A stretch of 64,000 nucleotides of DNA, taken from the NCBI GenBank assembly GCA_016704535.1, contig JADIZZ010000001.1:260667-324666 (forward strand). Direction: 5' to 3'. This DNA comes from Betaproteobacteria bacterium. GTDB taxonomy: Bacteria; Pseudomonadota; Gammaproteobacteria; Burkholderiales; Burkholderiaceae_C. Below, in pieces: positions 34,505 through 43,657 of the stretch. Numbering within the stretch: the first letter of the stretch is position 1; each line of letters begins with the position of its first letter. Under the pieces are notes generated by a model. The model made no database searches. It was not told where the DNA came from and saw only the letters and a program-made list of their open reading frames with translations. The position numbers were made by a program, and so were the translations under genes.

Positions 34505-35435
34505 TTGGGGTCAAGTCTCTCCTCTCTCTACACCTCGGATCAATCGACTGACGTGTGCGACCGACAACCCGCACTCCGACGCCAGCCCCGGCATCGATTT
34601 CCAGCCCGCCCGGTAGGCTGCATGCAACGCCTGCGGTCTCAAGCCCGCGTGCCTTTCGAGCCACGCAGCCCAAGTCGTCGGGCCGACTGCGGCCGGGCTG
34701 CGCTGGCGCGCAGGGACGTCGGCGGACTGCAGCCGTGCCGCGCCAGCCAGCGCACGCATGCGCTCGGCGAATTGCTCGTCGCCCAGGTAGATCTGGCCGC
34801 TCAGGTGATTCGCCCAGAAGTCCACGTCGGACTCCTGGCCCTCGTTAACCAGGGCCGCGTAACGCCTGGCCGCGGTGTTCCGGTCGCGCTGACTGGCCGC
34901 GGCGCGGCCCAGCATGAAACCCTGAAGTGCGTCGACGGCCAGCCACGGCTGCGGGGGTTCCAGCCCTAGGTGGGCGCGGCAGCTGGACCAGGACCAGTCC
35001 TCGGGACGCGGCACCAGTCCAGCGGCTACCGGGTTGCGTTCGACATATCGGCAAAGGGCAACGAGGTAGTTGTCGCGGTCAACCAGCACCGCCTTGAACC
35101 GGCCCTGGAACAGGTGCCCGACCAGCGCATGGCGTCGGTTGAACGCTTGGGTGTAGACCCCGTTCAGATGCCGCATCAGCCGCGACAACTGGCCCGTATG
35201 CGTCTGCAACACCAGATGGTAGTGGTTGCCCATGAGGCAGTAAGCGAGCACATCGGTGTCGAACCGCGTCAAGGCATCGCCGAGCACGTCCAGGTGGCAC
35301 TCGCGGTCAGCGTCGTCCCGGTAGATCGGTTCGCGCCGGTCACCACGGGATGTGACGTGGTACGTGGCGCCGGGGAATTCGATGCGAAGGGGGCGGGACA
35401 TGAGTGAAGATGATAAAGGAGAGACCTGACCCCAA
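34505..35435 (-). mobile_element. RAYT (IS200-like) transposon with terminal inverted repeats
   Basis: The 931-base element is bounded by TTGGGGTCAAGTCTCTCCT (34505-34523) and AGGAGAGACCTGACCCCAA (35417-35435), inverted repeats matching at 18 of 19 positions. It contains one transposase gene on the minus strand. No target duplication is visible, as expected for Y1 HUH enzymes. It separates the Rhs immunity gene from the orphan Imm33-like gene. Confidence 0.8.
34511..35401 (-). CDS. REP-associated tyrosine transposase (RAYT, Y1_Tnp family)
   Basis: The 296-residue transposase starts MSRPLRIEFPGATYHVTSRG, the common RAYT opening. The metal-binding HUH motif is GNHYH (His60, His62) and the nucleophile is Tyr119 in ALCRYVERNPV. 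The C-terminal 100 residues form the extra DNA-binding part typical of this group. Such enzymes nick single-stranded DNA at hairpins and mobilise REP/BIME repeats. The start at 35401 was chosen over 35485 because the family motif begins there; the longer frame would run into the terminal repeat. The TGA stop lies inside the left terminal repeat, so gene and element end coincide. Confidence 0.88.
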   Translation of the reverse strand: MSRPLRIEFPGATYHVTSRGDRREPIYRDDADRECHLDVLGDALTRFDTDVLAYCLMGNHYHLVLQTHTGQLSRLMRHLNGVYTQAFNRRHALVGHLFQGRFKAVLVDRDNYLVALCRYVERNPVAAGLVPRPEDWSWSSCRAHLGLEPPQPWLAVDALQGFMLGRAAASQRDRNTAARRYAALVNEGQESDVDFWANHLSGQIYLGDEQFAERMRALAGAARLQSADVPARQRSPAAVGPTTWAAWLERHAGLRPQALHAAYRAGWKSMPGLASECGLSVAHVSRLIRGVERGET

Positions 35436-35488
35436 GTGCGCTGACACCGAGGCCCAGGCCGGCAAGATGACCGGCGGCAGGGCAAGGC

Positions 35489-35938
35489 TTAAGACTTGAT
35501 CTCGGCCGAGCCCAAGAATCGCCCGCGCTTACCTGCTTGTGCGGTTGCGTCGAGGAATTCGACCTCCTGACCGCTATCGAGTGCCCGGTACGGGAAGAAG
35601 ACCTCTGCACAGTATCCCGCCCGATGCTCAAGCGCGAATTCAACTGCATCGCGCACACCGTTGACAGGGGCGCCCAAGGAAACGTTCTTGACGAGCCCCA
35701 CAACCAAGGGCCGCATGGCCAAAGATATCTCCCGCAAACGCTCTTCAAGTTGGGCTGCACGAACACGGCCAGAACCTACACCCTGGACGTCCGACTCAAG
35801 GCCTACATGCACAACGCTCTCGTCATCCAGCATGTAGCCGCCAAACGGATGAAACTCGCCAAACTGGCTCAGCATTTTTCTTGCGAACGGAAGAAGCTCA
35901 TTCATGAGCTTCTCTGCGGCAACTCGATCTGCACTCAT
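35489..35938 (-). CDS. Probable immunity protein for the Rhs nuclease toxin
   Basis: The 149-residue soluble protein (LLPFARKMLSQFGEFHPFGG, then VEFALEHRAGYCAEVFFPY) lies 48 bases after the Rhs stop on the same strand. That is the standard position of the cognate immunity gene, and its GC content is as low as that of the toxin tip. The GEFHPFGGYM block recurs in small proteins beside toxins, but I cannot name the family with certainty. No signal peptide is visible, so it would neutralise the nuclease in the cytosol. Function is inferred from position. Confidence 0.6.
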   Translation of the reverse strand: MSADRVAAEKLMNELLPFARKMLSQFGEFHPFGGYMLDDESVVHVGLESDVQGVGSGRVRAAQLEERLREISLAMRPLVVGLVKNVSLGAPVNGVRDAVEFALEHRAGYCAEVFFPYRALDSGQEVEFLDATAQAGKRGRFLGSAEIKS

Positions 35939-35986
35939 GAGGAAGTCCTACCTGGCCACATGTGCCAGTCCGAAGTTGCTTCGAGG

Positions 35987-38900
35987 TTACTTCGGGCCTA
36001 AGTCAGGGCGCCGAATCACTGTGGAATTCTCTTGAACTGGAGCGGATACGTCGGTTTTGTTGCCAGTCACAACTACGTGCTCTTTACCCTCGGCTTTGGC
36101 AGCTTCACGCTGCGTGCGAATTTGCTCGGTGTCCGTCAAGCGTTTCGTATCTTTAATCTCGCCAACTTGCTTGCTGTCCTGGAAGTCCGGAATAGATTTT
36201 TTCCCCTCAGCCTCAACAGCGGTCGTGTTCTTCTCCTTCCCCATGTCTTTCAGGACACGTCCTTCTGATTCGCGCCCTCGCTGCATCGGATCCTGCTGCT
36301 TCTCGTTGCGTGTGGCTGCTCTAGCCGCGCCTGCGACGCGGCCAGCGACGGTGGCCACGGCTCGCGTTACTACAGCCGCAATTCCCCAAAGAACGGGATG
36401 CCGTCCGTCTGGGTCTGTGAACTTGTATGGGTTGTTGTTTCCGTAGACATAACGGTTAAAGCTACTGCCGTCATTCGCATCGGTCGTAACCTGATCAACA
36501 CTAAGAAACCTCCCCGCCACCGGCTCGTAATACCTCTGCTGCATGTAAACCAGCCCCGTATCCGCATCGTTCACATGCCCCGTGAACCCAATGCTGGACG
36601 GATTCGCGCTACCCGCCACCGTCGCCCCGTAGGGCTCGTACCGCGTACGCTCGATCACCCCACCTGAACCATTGGTCCGCGCCACCGGGCTGCCCAACGC
36701 ATCGGTGTGACTGAAACTCGTCCCCGTCTGGCTGTTGGCTTCGGCGATCAACTTGTCGCCCAGGTACACGTAGCGCGTATTGCCCTTGACCGAGTGGGCG
36801 CTGAAACGCAGTTGCCCCGCTGCGCCCGCGCCACTGTAGGCATTGAGAAGCGTGCTGCCATCGGCATACACCACCCAGCTGCGCCGGCCGTGCCCGTCGT
36901 AGTCGTAGGTCGCCTTGCCCAAGGCCGCACGCATCCGGTTGCCGATGTCGAAGCCGTAGCCCTGTGCGCCGCGCTGTGCCAGGTTGCCATTGGCGTCGTA
37001 GCGCATCGTCACGTTCTGGCTGCCCCCCAGGCCAACGAGGCGGTTCGTCGCCGGGTCGATGGCGTGCGTCAGCGTGCGCCCGCCCACCTGGCTGCTGCGC
37101 AGGTTGTCCAGCGCGTCGTAGCCGAAGGTCCCGCTGCCCCAGGGGCCGCTGGCAGTCGTCAGCCGGTCCAGGCCGTCGTAGGCCAGGCTGCGCGTGTTGA
37201 TGCCCTGCAGCCGGTCCTGGATGCCGGTGACGTTGCCGTTGGCGTCGTAGCTGTACTGGTCGTTGACCACCCCTGCGTCCTGCCATTGCAAAGGCAGCCC
37301 GCGGGCGTTCAGGCTGACGCTGCGCGTGATGCCGTTGGCCAGTCTGTAGCCGGCCACGGCGCCGTTGGGGTGGTGGCTCACCGCGCTGGCATATCCCGAG
37401 ACCTGCGTGGGCTCGCCCAGCGCGTTGGGCGCATAGCTCATCGTGCCCGAGGGGTCGCTGAGCGAACTGACGCTGCCGTGGGCGTCCATGCCGTAGCTGA
37501 AGTTCCAGCCCTGCCCCGGCTGCTGCCCGGGCCCTGAGAGTTGTTCCTGCACCAGCAGCCGGCGGTTGTTGTAGACATAGGTCCAGGTAAAGCTGCTGGA
37601 AACCACCTGCAGCGGCAGGCCGTCGGGCGTGTAGCTACGTGCAATGCCCGGCGTACCATCGCCGAAGGAAGTGCCGGTCAGGCGGTTGCGCGCGTCGTAG
37701 CCGAAGCTGATCCTGCTGCCCGCCATCACGCTGCCCTGGTCGCACGCCGCGGTGCTGGTCAGGGTCTGGCCGCTGGCGCGCCACGCCACGTTGCCGGCGG
37801 CGTCGTAGGCCTGGATCGTCGCGCCCGTCTCGGGCTCGATGGTCTTGCACAGGCGCTGCTGTGCGTCGTAGACATAACTGCGCGTGGCGCTGACGCCCCC
37901 GCCCGCCCAGGTGCCGGCACGCATGATCGACCTCGCCTTGCCGAAGACGTCGCGCGCGATGGACACCGTCACGCCTTCGGGCGCCCACATGGCGGTGATG
38001 GCGTCTTCGCTCGGGCTGTCGAAGGTCTGAAAGGCGGTGGTGGTGGCGTGGCCGCGCGGACTCGTCACACGCTTCTGGAAGTTGGCCAGGTAGTCGGTGG
38101 TCGTGGTCAGCACGCCCAGTTCGCTGTCCTGCCACTGGCGAACCACACGCCCCAGGGCGTCGTAGGCCCAGCCCGCGCCGGGTACGCTGGCGTCGATGCT
38201 GTCGACAGCACGGCGCGGGACGCTTTCGAAAGACTTGCGCCCGTCGGCGTCCCAGCGGGTCTGCACCATGCGCACGGTCTCGGACTCTCGGTCCATGTCC
38301 CAGGTGCGCGACAAGCGCTCGCGCCACAGGGCGTCGTAGAAGCGCTGAGTGACGCGCCGTCCGGTGGTCACGGTCTGCAACCAGTGGCCGGCAGCCAGGC
38401 CATAGGCTGCGAAAGGCGAGGGAGCGAACGTGATCTGCGTCGGGTGGTAGCCCACGGCGTCGCCGCCCGGGGGGGTAACGCTGTTCAAGCGGCCCATGAT
38501 GTCGTAGCCGTAGCTGGTGGTGGTGCCGGCGGCATTGGTCACCGAGGTCACCAGGCCCAGGGCATTGACCGTGGCGCGTTCCAAGGTGCCGTCAGGGTGC
38601 GCAATGGTCTGCGCCAACCCAAGCCGGTAGTTCGAAAGGCTGGTCGGACGGCCGGCGGCGTCGTACGCCACCGACACCGTGCCGTCGGGGTGATAGTCCC
38701 AACGGCCGGTGCGAAAGCCGAAGGCGTACCTGGCCGTGCGGCTGGCGGTGCTGGGGTGATAGTCGTGCTGCTCTGACTTCAGCCCGGTGCCGACATCGGT
38801 GACGCTGGCCACCTGCCCCAGCACCCAGGCGGAGGTGTTGTCGTGGTACGCGGTGAGCTCCGTGCGTGAGCCCGAGGGGCCGCTGCGCACCACGCGGGCG

Positions 38901-40597
38901 GCGCGTGCCCTCAGGTCGAACTCGGTGGCTTCCCAGAGGAAGTTGCTGCCCTGCTGGGTGACCCCTCTGCGGTCTTGCGGTCGGTGCTTCTGGTGGAAGA
39001 CGCCGTCGCCGCCGAAGTTGTAGCTGTAGCCGTTCTCGGCTGGGTAAGGTCCGGCGCCGGCGGCGCGGTAGCGGTAGGTGACGGTTCGCAGTGCCGAGCT
39101 GCCGTTCCAGCCCTCGTCGGTCTGCAGCAACTGGCCCTCGTTGTCACGCCAGCGCATGCCGAATACATGGCGCGTCACGAAGCCGCGGGCATCCGTCACC
39201 TGGACTGCCCTCGTGCTGGAGCACCCGCTGCAAGGCAAGTTGCCGCCCACTGCGGGCAAGTAGCTGTACTGCCAGCTTAAAGCGGGCACGCCCGGGCCAG
39301 AGAGTGTCTTGCGCGTCAAGGACATCGAGATGAAGGAAGCCACGTTCGGGGTCATGGGATTCCCGCTCGACGGTACGAAGCTGCGGAAGTGCGCCACGGC
39401 GGTGGTCTGAAAGGTGCCAACAGCGCCCGACGGGTGCTGCATCACGCGCGTCCATAGTCCGCCGGTGCCTTCGGGCGCAACCTTCAGGTTGTCGCCGCTG
39501 AACCGCCAGGCCGTACCGTCGGGTTGCTGCACTTCATACAGACCCGTGCTGTTGAACCGGTATACCCAGGTGCGGACGCCGTCGCTTACGGTGCTGAGTC
39601 GGCGGGTCGTGGTGTCGTAAGTCAGGGTCAGGCGGCGGCCGTCGCTCGACTCGACCGCGGTCAACGCCCACGGCATCTGCGACGAGTACGTGTACCGCAC
39701 GGTATTGCCGAAGCGGTCGGTCACGAGCGTCGGAAGAAGCCAGACTTCGTTGCGAAGCAGTTTCCAGTCTTCGATGGCGACGTTGGGCTGCACTTCCCCG
39801 GGCCCCGTCACGCGGAGCGCACTCGAGTCGACGCGCATGGCTGTGGTGCCGCCGCTCAGCTGCAAGCTCGGTCCGGGCCGAACCACCATGCGGTCGAACC
39901 TGTACGTGATGCCGTCGGGCGACCTGGCCAGAAACCCTTCGCCGCTGCCCTGGCTTCCCGGGGCCAGCGTGGGTAGGCAGGAGAATTGCCAACCGTCCTT
40001 CGACACCACGGGATACGGCCCGCCGCCAACGGGGGCGGAGCCGTACGCCGGGCTTCGCAGCTGAAGCTCCTGCTCGCCTTGGCCTGGAATGCTCATCGTG
40101 GCGAGGGGAAAACCGCCCTCGACCCAGCTACCCTGCGCCAACTGTGCAGGCATCAATTCGCGGTCGAAGTACGAACACCGGCGGCCTCGCTCGGCCTCGG
40201 TACTCCCCATGACGCGCCAACCGGCCCACTGGGAGAACACGCCCCGGATGTGCGGTATGTCGAATTCCCAGTCGAACAGATGCCCACCGATGGCACTGTT
40301 CACACCCGTCTTCATGCGCCGGCCGAACGACACGCTCAACGCGTTGTTCCCGGGCAACGACACATCGGTCTGCGTGAACTCCAGTCCACCCGTGTACAGG
40401 CTGACCGCGTCGCCGAACAGCTGCGTCCCGTGAGTGGTGGGCGCTTCGGCACCGCGAATGAGCTGTGTCCCTTCCTGGTACTGGGTGACCGTCTGGGCGT
40501 GGGCCGCCGGCAGACAGCTCAGCAATGGGGCAAGCAGGCCGACCGAGAGCAGGCGCAAGACCTGGAAGTGCCGTCTCGCAACAGGACTTTCGAGCAT
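35987..40597 (-). CDS. Secreted Rhs/YD-repeat polymorphic toxin with PD-(D/E)XK nuclease tip
   Basis: The 1536-residue protein starts at 40597 with a Sec signal peptide (cleavage near AAHAQ). A long array of YD repeats (about 420-1330) forms the Rhs shell. The core ends with PVAGRFLSVD and YVYGNNNPYKFTDPDG near residue 1398. The last 138 residues (35987-36403) are the variable toxin: an Ala-rich hydrophobic linker, then RGRESEGRV, KSIPDF, VGEIKDTKRL and TEQIRTQRE. Glu46, Asp72 and Glu82-x-Lys84 of the tip give a PD-(D/E)XK site as in Tox-REase-7 nucleases, so it probably cuts DNA. No VgrG, PAAR or T6SS gene is nearby; the signal peptide points to Sec export instead. GC falls sharply at the tip. 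Confidence 0.85.
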   Translation of the reverse strand: MLESPVARRHFQVLRLLSVGLLAPLLSCLPAAHAQTVTQYQEGTQLIRGAEAPTTHGTQLFGDAVSLYTGGLEFTQTDVSLPGNNALSVSFGRRMKTGVNSAIGGHLFDWEFDIPHIRGVFSQWAGWRVMGSTEAERGRRCSYFDRELMPAQLAQGSWVEGGFPLATMSIPGQGEQELQLRSPAYGSAPVGGGPYPVVSKDGWQFSCLPTLAPGSQGSGEGFLARSPDGITYRFDRMVVRPGPSLQLSGGTTAMRVDSSALRVTGPGEVQPNVAIEDWKLLRNEVWLLPTLVTDRFGNTVRYTYSSQMPWALTAVESSDGRRLTLTYDTTTRRLSTVSDGVRTWVYRFNSTGLYEVQQPDGTAWRFSGDNLKVAPEGTGGLWTRVMQHPSGAVGTFQTTAVAHFRSFVPSSGNPMTPNVASFISMSLTRKTLSGPGVPALSWQYSYLPAVGGNLPCSGCSSTRAVQVTDARGFVTRHVFGMRWRDNEGQLLQTDEGWNGSSALRTVTYRYRAAGAGPYPAENGYSYNFGGDGVFHQKHRPQDRRGVTQQGSNFLWEATEFDLRARAARVVRSGPSGSRTELTAYHDNTSAWVLGQVASVTDVGTGLKSEQHDYHPSTASRTARYAFGFRTGRWDYHPDGTVSVAYDAAGRPTSLSNYRLGLAQTIAHPDGTLERATVNALGLVTSVTNAAGTTTSYGYDIMGRLNSVTPPGGDAVGYHPTQITFAPSPFAAYGLAAGHWLQTVTTGRRVTQRFYDALWRERLSRTWDMDRESETVRMVQTRWDADGRKSFESVPRRAVDSIDASVPGAGWAYDALGRVVRQWQDSELGVLTTTTDYLANFQKRVTSPRGHATTTAFQTFDSPSEDAITAMWAPEGVTVSIARDVFGKARSIMRAGTWAGGGVSATRSYVYDAQQRLCKTIEPETGATIQAYDAAGNVAWRASGQTLTSTAACDQGSVMAGSRISFGYDARNRLTGTSFGDGTPGIARSYTPDGLPLQVVSSSFTWTYVYNNRRLLVQEQLSGPGQQPGQGWNFSYGMDAHGSVSSLSDPSGTMSYAPNALGEPTQVSGYASAVSHHPNGAVAGYRLANGITRSVSLNARGLPLQWQDAGVVNDQYSYDANGNVTGIQDRLQGINTRSLAYDGLDRLTTASGPWGSGTFGYDALDNLRSSQVGGRTLTHAIDPATNRLVGLGGSQNVTMRYDANGNLAQRGAQGYGFDIGNRMRAALGKATYDYDGHGRRSWVVYADGSTLLNAYSGAGAAGQLRFSAHSVKGNTRYVYLGDKLIAEANSQTGTSFSHTDALGSPVARTNGSGGVIERTRYEPYGATVAGSANPSSIGFTGHVNDADTGLVYMQQRYYEPVAGRFLSVDQVTTDANDGSSFNRYVYGNNNPYKFTDPDGRHPVLWGIAAVVTRAVATVAGRVAGAARAATRNEKQQDPMQRGRESEGRVLKDMGKEKNTTAVEAEGKKSIPDFQDSKQVGEIKDTKRLTDTEQIRTQREAAKAEGKEHVVVTGNKTDVSAPVQENSTVIRRPDLGPK

Positions 40598-40832
40598 GCG
40601 TTCCCCCGTCGTTGCTGGTGATCTGCGCACACCGCCTTCAATGCCGAAGGCGACAGACGATTCGTGACCGGCACACCGCCCAGTCCGCAGACGCAGCGGG
40701 CTGTGGGCGAACAGCGCGCGCTTTGGCTCGGCAGAATTGGGAGGAAGGCGCGACGCTAGCAACTGCCGTCGACTTGTGCAAGATGTCCGGCCTGCCTCCC
40801 GCGTCAGCCCGCGTGACCGATAATCCGCGCAC

Positions 40833-42329
40833 ATGACTGAAACAGACCTCCCGGCGCAAGCCGTTGGCGCCACTGGCGCACCCGAAGCGCCACCGCCTCT
40901 CTTCAACACCCTCGCCCTCGACCCCAAGCTCCTGCGCGCCGTGGTCGATTCGGGCTACACGGCCATGACGCCGATCCAGGCCAAGGCCATCCCATTGGTT
41001 CTGGACGGCCGCGACATCATGGGCGCCGCGCAGACCGGCACCGGCAAGACCGCGGCCTTCACGCTGCCGCTGTTGCAGAAGATGCTGCGCCATGAAAACG
41101 CCAGCATGTCGCCGGCACGCCACCCGGTGCGCGCGCTGGTGCTGACGCCCACGCGTGAGCTGGCCGATCAGGTGGCGGCCAACGTCAAGAACTACGCCAA
41201 GCACACCCAGCTGCGCTCGGCGGTGGTGTTCGGCGGCATCGACATGAAGCCGCAGACGCTGCAGCTGAAGGCCGGCGTCGAGGTGCTGATCGCCACCCCC
41301 GGCCGCCTGCTCGACCACATCGAGGCCAAGAGCGCGGTGCTGAACCAGGTGGAGTACGTGGTGCTCGACGAAGCCGACCGCATGCTCGACATCGGCTTCC
41401 TGCCCGACCTGCAGCGCATCCTGTCCTACCTGCCCAAGCAGCGCCAGACGCTGCTGTTCTCGGCCACCTTCTCGCCCGAGATCAAGAAGCTGGCCAACAG
41501 CTACCTGCAGGATCCGCTGCTGGTGGAAGTGGCCCGCCCCAACGCCACCGCCACCAACGTCGAGCAGCGCTTCTACAGCTGCACCGACGACGACAAGCGC
41601 GCCGTGGTGCGCCAGCTGCTGAAGCAGCGCGCGCTGTCGCAGGCCATCATCTTCGTCAACTCCAAGATCGGCGCGGCGCGCCTGGCGCGCACCTTCGAAC
41701 GCGACGGCCTGCGCACGCAGGCGCTCCATGGCGACAAGTCGCAGGACGAACGCCTGAAGGCGCTGGCCGCTTTCAAGGCCGGCGAGGTCGACCTGCTGGT
41801 GGCCACCGACGTGGCCGCGCGCGGCCTCGACATCGCCGACCTGCCGGCCGTCTTCAACTTCGACGTGCCCTTCCACGCCGAGGACTACGTGCACCGCATC
41901 GGCCGTACCGGCCGCGCCGGCGCTTCGGGCCTGGCGGTCACGCTGGTGGCGCATGACGACATGCGGCTGCTGGGTGAAATCGAGAAGTTGCTGAAGAAGA
42001 AGGTCGACGTCGAGCCTTTCGAGCTGGAAGACGACCGCCCGCGTCGGCCGCGCCGCTACGAGGCCGACGACAGCCCGGCCGTGCCCGAAGCCCTGGCCGA
42101 GCGTGCCGCTCCGGTGCGCGAGCGCGCGCCCGAAGCACCGCGCCGCTCGGCGCAGCCGTCGCGCGACCCCTTCTTCGACAAGCCCTACGAGCCCAGCAGC
42201 GCCGATGTCGCGCCGGCCTGGGAGTCGGTGGCCCGGGCCGCAGCGCCGCACGTGCCCGCGCGCACGGGGCTGTCACCGAACATCCGCCCCAAGAAGAAGG
42301 TGGCGATGCTGCTCGGCGGCGGGCGCTGA
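40833..42329 (+). CDS. rhlE: DEAD-box RNA helicase, RhlE type
   Basis: The 498-residue protein has the full DEAD-box set: Q-motif (YTAMTPIQAKAIPLVL), Walker A AQTGTGKTAAF, PTRELADQ, VLDEADRMLD, SATFS, and HRIGRTGRAG with VATDVAARGLDI in the second RecA domain. A basic, disordered tail of about 115 residues is typical of RhlE and may bind RNA. It unwinds short RNA duplexes in ribosome assembly and RNA turnover. It is divergent from the Rhs gene, with 235 bases between them in which I see no strong signal. The epimerase gene follows after 27 bases. Confidence 0.92.
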   Translation: MTETDLPAQAVGATGAPEAPPPLFNTLALDPKLLRAVVDSGYTAMTPIQAKAIPLVLDGRDIMGAAQTGTGKTAAFTLPLLQKMLRHENASMSPARHPVRALVLTPTRELADQVAANVKNYAKHTQLRSAVVFGGIDMKPQTLQLKAGVEVLIATPGRLLDHIEAKSAVLNQVEYVVLDEADRMLDIGFLPDLQRILSYLPKQRQTLLFSATFSPEIKKLANSYLQDPLLVEVARPNATATNVEQRFYSCTDDDKRAVVRQLLKQRALSQAIIFVNSKIGAARLARTFERDGLRTQALHGDKSQDERLKALAAFKAGEVDLLVATDVAARGLDIADLPAVFNFDVPFHAEDYVHRIGRTGRAGASGLAVTLVAHDDMRLLGEIEKLLKKKVDVEPFELEDDRPRRPRRYEADDSPAVPEALAERAAPVRERAPEAPRRSAQPSRDPFFDKPYEPSSADVAPAWESVARAAAPHVPARTGLSPNIRPKKKVAMLLGGGR

Positions 42330-42356
42330 GACGCTGGTCACTGCCCCAAGCACTCC

Positions 42357-43364
42357 ATGAAGATCCTGCTTACCGGCGCCGCCGGCTTCATCGGCATGAC
42401 CACCGCGCTGCGCCTGCTGGCGCGCGGCGACGAGGTCGTCGGGCTGGACAACCTCAACGACTACTACGAGGTCAGCCTCAAACATGCGCGCCTGGCGCGG
42501 CTCACGCCGCACGAGCGCTTCCGCTTCGTCAAGCTCGATGTCGGCGACCGCGCTGGCATGGAGCAGCTGTTCGCCGCCGAACGCTTCGACCGCGTCATCC
42601 ACCTGGCCGCGCAGGCCGGCGTGCGCTATTCGCTGCAGAACCCGCACGCCTACATCGACAGCAACATCGTCGGTTTCATGAACGTGCTGGAAGGTTGCCG
42701 GCACTCGAAGGTGCAGCACCTCGTCTACGCATCGAGTTCCAGCGTCTACGGCGGCAACACCAAGATGCCGTTCTCGGAACACGACAGCGTCGACCACCCG
42801 GTCAGCATGTACGCGGCCACGAAGAAGGCCAACGAGCTGATGGCGCACACCTACAGCCACCTCTTCGGCCTGCCCACCACCGGGCTGCGTTTCTTCACCG
42901 TCTACGGGCCCTGGGGCCGGCCCGACATGGCGCTCTTCCTGTTCACGAAGGCCATCCTCGAAGGGCGGCCCATCGACGTGTTCAACCACGGCAACATGAA
43001 GCGCGACTTCACCTTCGTCGACGACATCGTCGAAGGCGTCATCCGCGTCATGGACCGTACGGCCGAGCCCGACCCGGCCTACGTCTCCGACTCGCCCGAC
43101 CCCGGCACCAGCAACGCGCCCTACCGCGTGTTCAACATCGGCAACAACAACCCGGTGCAGCTGCTGGACTACATCGCCTGCATCGAGGATGCGGTGGGCG
43201 TCAAGGCGCAGAAGAACCTGTTGCCGCTGCAGGACGGCGACGTGCCGGCCACCTATGCCGACGTCGACACGCTGCGCGACTGGGTGGGCTTCACGCCGGC
43301 CACCGACATCGCCACAGGCATCGGGCGTTTCGTGGCCTGGTATCGGGGCTACTACGGTTCCTGA
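42357..43364 (+). CDS. NAD-dependent epimerase (UDP-glucuronate 4-epimerase-like)
   Basis: The 335-residue extended short-chain dehydrogenase has the NAD motif TGAAGFIG at its start, a conserved SSSSVYGGNTKMPFSE block, the catalytic YAATKK (Tyr-x3-Lys) and RFFTVYGPWGRPDMA. This combination matches UDP-glucuronate 4-epimerases, which make UDP-galacturonate for capsules and exopolysaccharide. Position before a sugar transferase and the Prs genes supports an exopolysaccharide role. UDP-GlcNAc epimerase activity cannot be excluded. It begins with ATG 42357, 27 bases after rhlE. Confidence 0.85.
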   Translation: MKILLTGAAGFIGMTTALRLLARGDEVVGLDNLNDYYEVSLKHARLARLTPHERFRFVKLDVGDRAGMEQLFAAERFDRVIHLAAQAGVRYSLQNPHAYIDSNIVGFMNVLEGCRHSKVQHLVYASSSSVYGGNTKMPFSEHDSVDHPVSMYAATKKANELMAHTYSHLFGLPTTGLRFFTVYGPWGRPDMALFLFTKAILEGRPIDVFNHGNMKRDFTFVDDIVEGVIRVMDRTAEPDPAYVSDSPDPGTSNAPYRVFNIGNNNPVQLLDYIACIEDAVGVKAQKNLLPLQDGDVPATYADVDTLRDWVGFTPATDIATGIGRFVAWYRGYYGS

Positions 43365-43527
43365 CGAGGCTTGTTCGGTCAGCCGAAGTCGACGGACGGT
43401 CGCGCGTCCGTGCGGGGAGCGTACTCCCCGAGATTCGTTGGTGAACCACGCGCATCGACGCTGACGCCCGGATCGTCGGGGTTGGCGGTTACAGGTATTG
43501 CGAAAGAGGCGGAAATATGTCACCGGA

Positions 43528-43543
43528 CCCCCTCATACGGGGG
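43528..43543. promoter_or_regulatory. GC-rich palindrome upstream of the sugar-transferase gene
   Basis: CCCCC-TCATAC-GGGGG forms an inverted repeat 115 bases before the sugar-transferase ATG. It could be a regulator site or an RNA hairpin. No regulator is known for it, and I could not match it to a sigma-54 -24/-12 promoter. Confidence 0.35.
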
Positions 43544-43592
43544 CTGTGAGCAAGCGCCGCCGGTCCTAAGATTCGCCGAAGAGAAAAGTGTC

Positions 43593-43631
43593 AAGAAAGT
43601 CGACAGGGGGTTGCCCCCGAAAGGCTTTCTT
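43593..43631. promoter_or_regulatory. Nested leader hairpin before the sugar-transferase gene
   Basis: An outer stem AAGAAAG (43593-43599) pairs with CTTTCTT (43625-43631), and an inner stem GGGGG (43606-43610) pairs with CCCCC (43614-43618) around TTG. It ends 26 bases before the ATG, in the probable 5' leader, and may affect translation or attenuation. Confidence 0.4.
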
Positions 43632-43657
43632 TCTGACGCGCGAGGACAGGAACGCAA

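Noticed and set aside
36057..36446. Plus-strand small ORFs across the Rhs toxin tip as a hidden antitoxin
   Set aside because: They are opposite the conserved nuclease motifs, lack ribosome sites, and the downstream minus-strand gene is in the standard immunity position.
43480..43502. Sigma-54 (-24/-12) promoter before the sugar-transferase gene, expected because PrsR is RpoN-dependent
   Set aside because: TTGGCGGTTACAGGTATTGC has GG and GC too far apart (14 bases rather than 10), so it does not fit the consensus.
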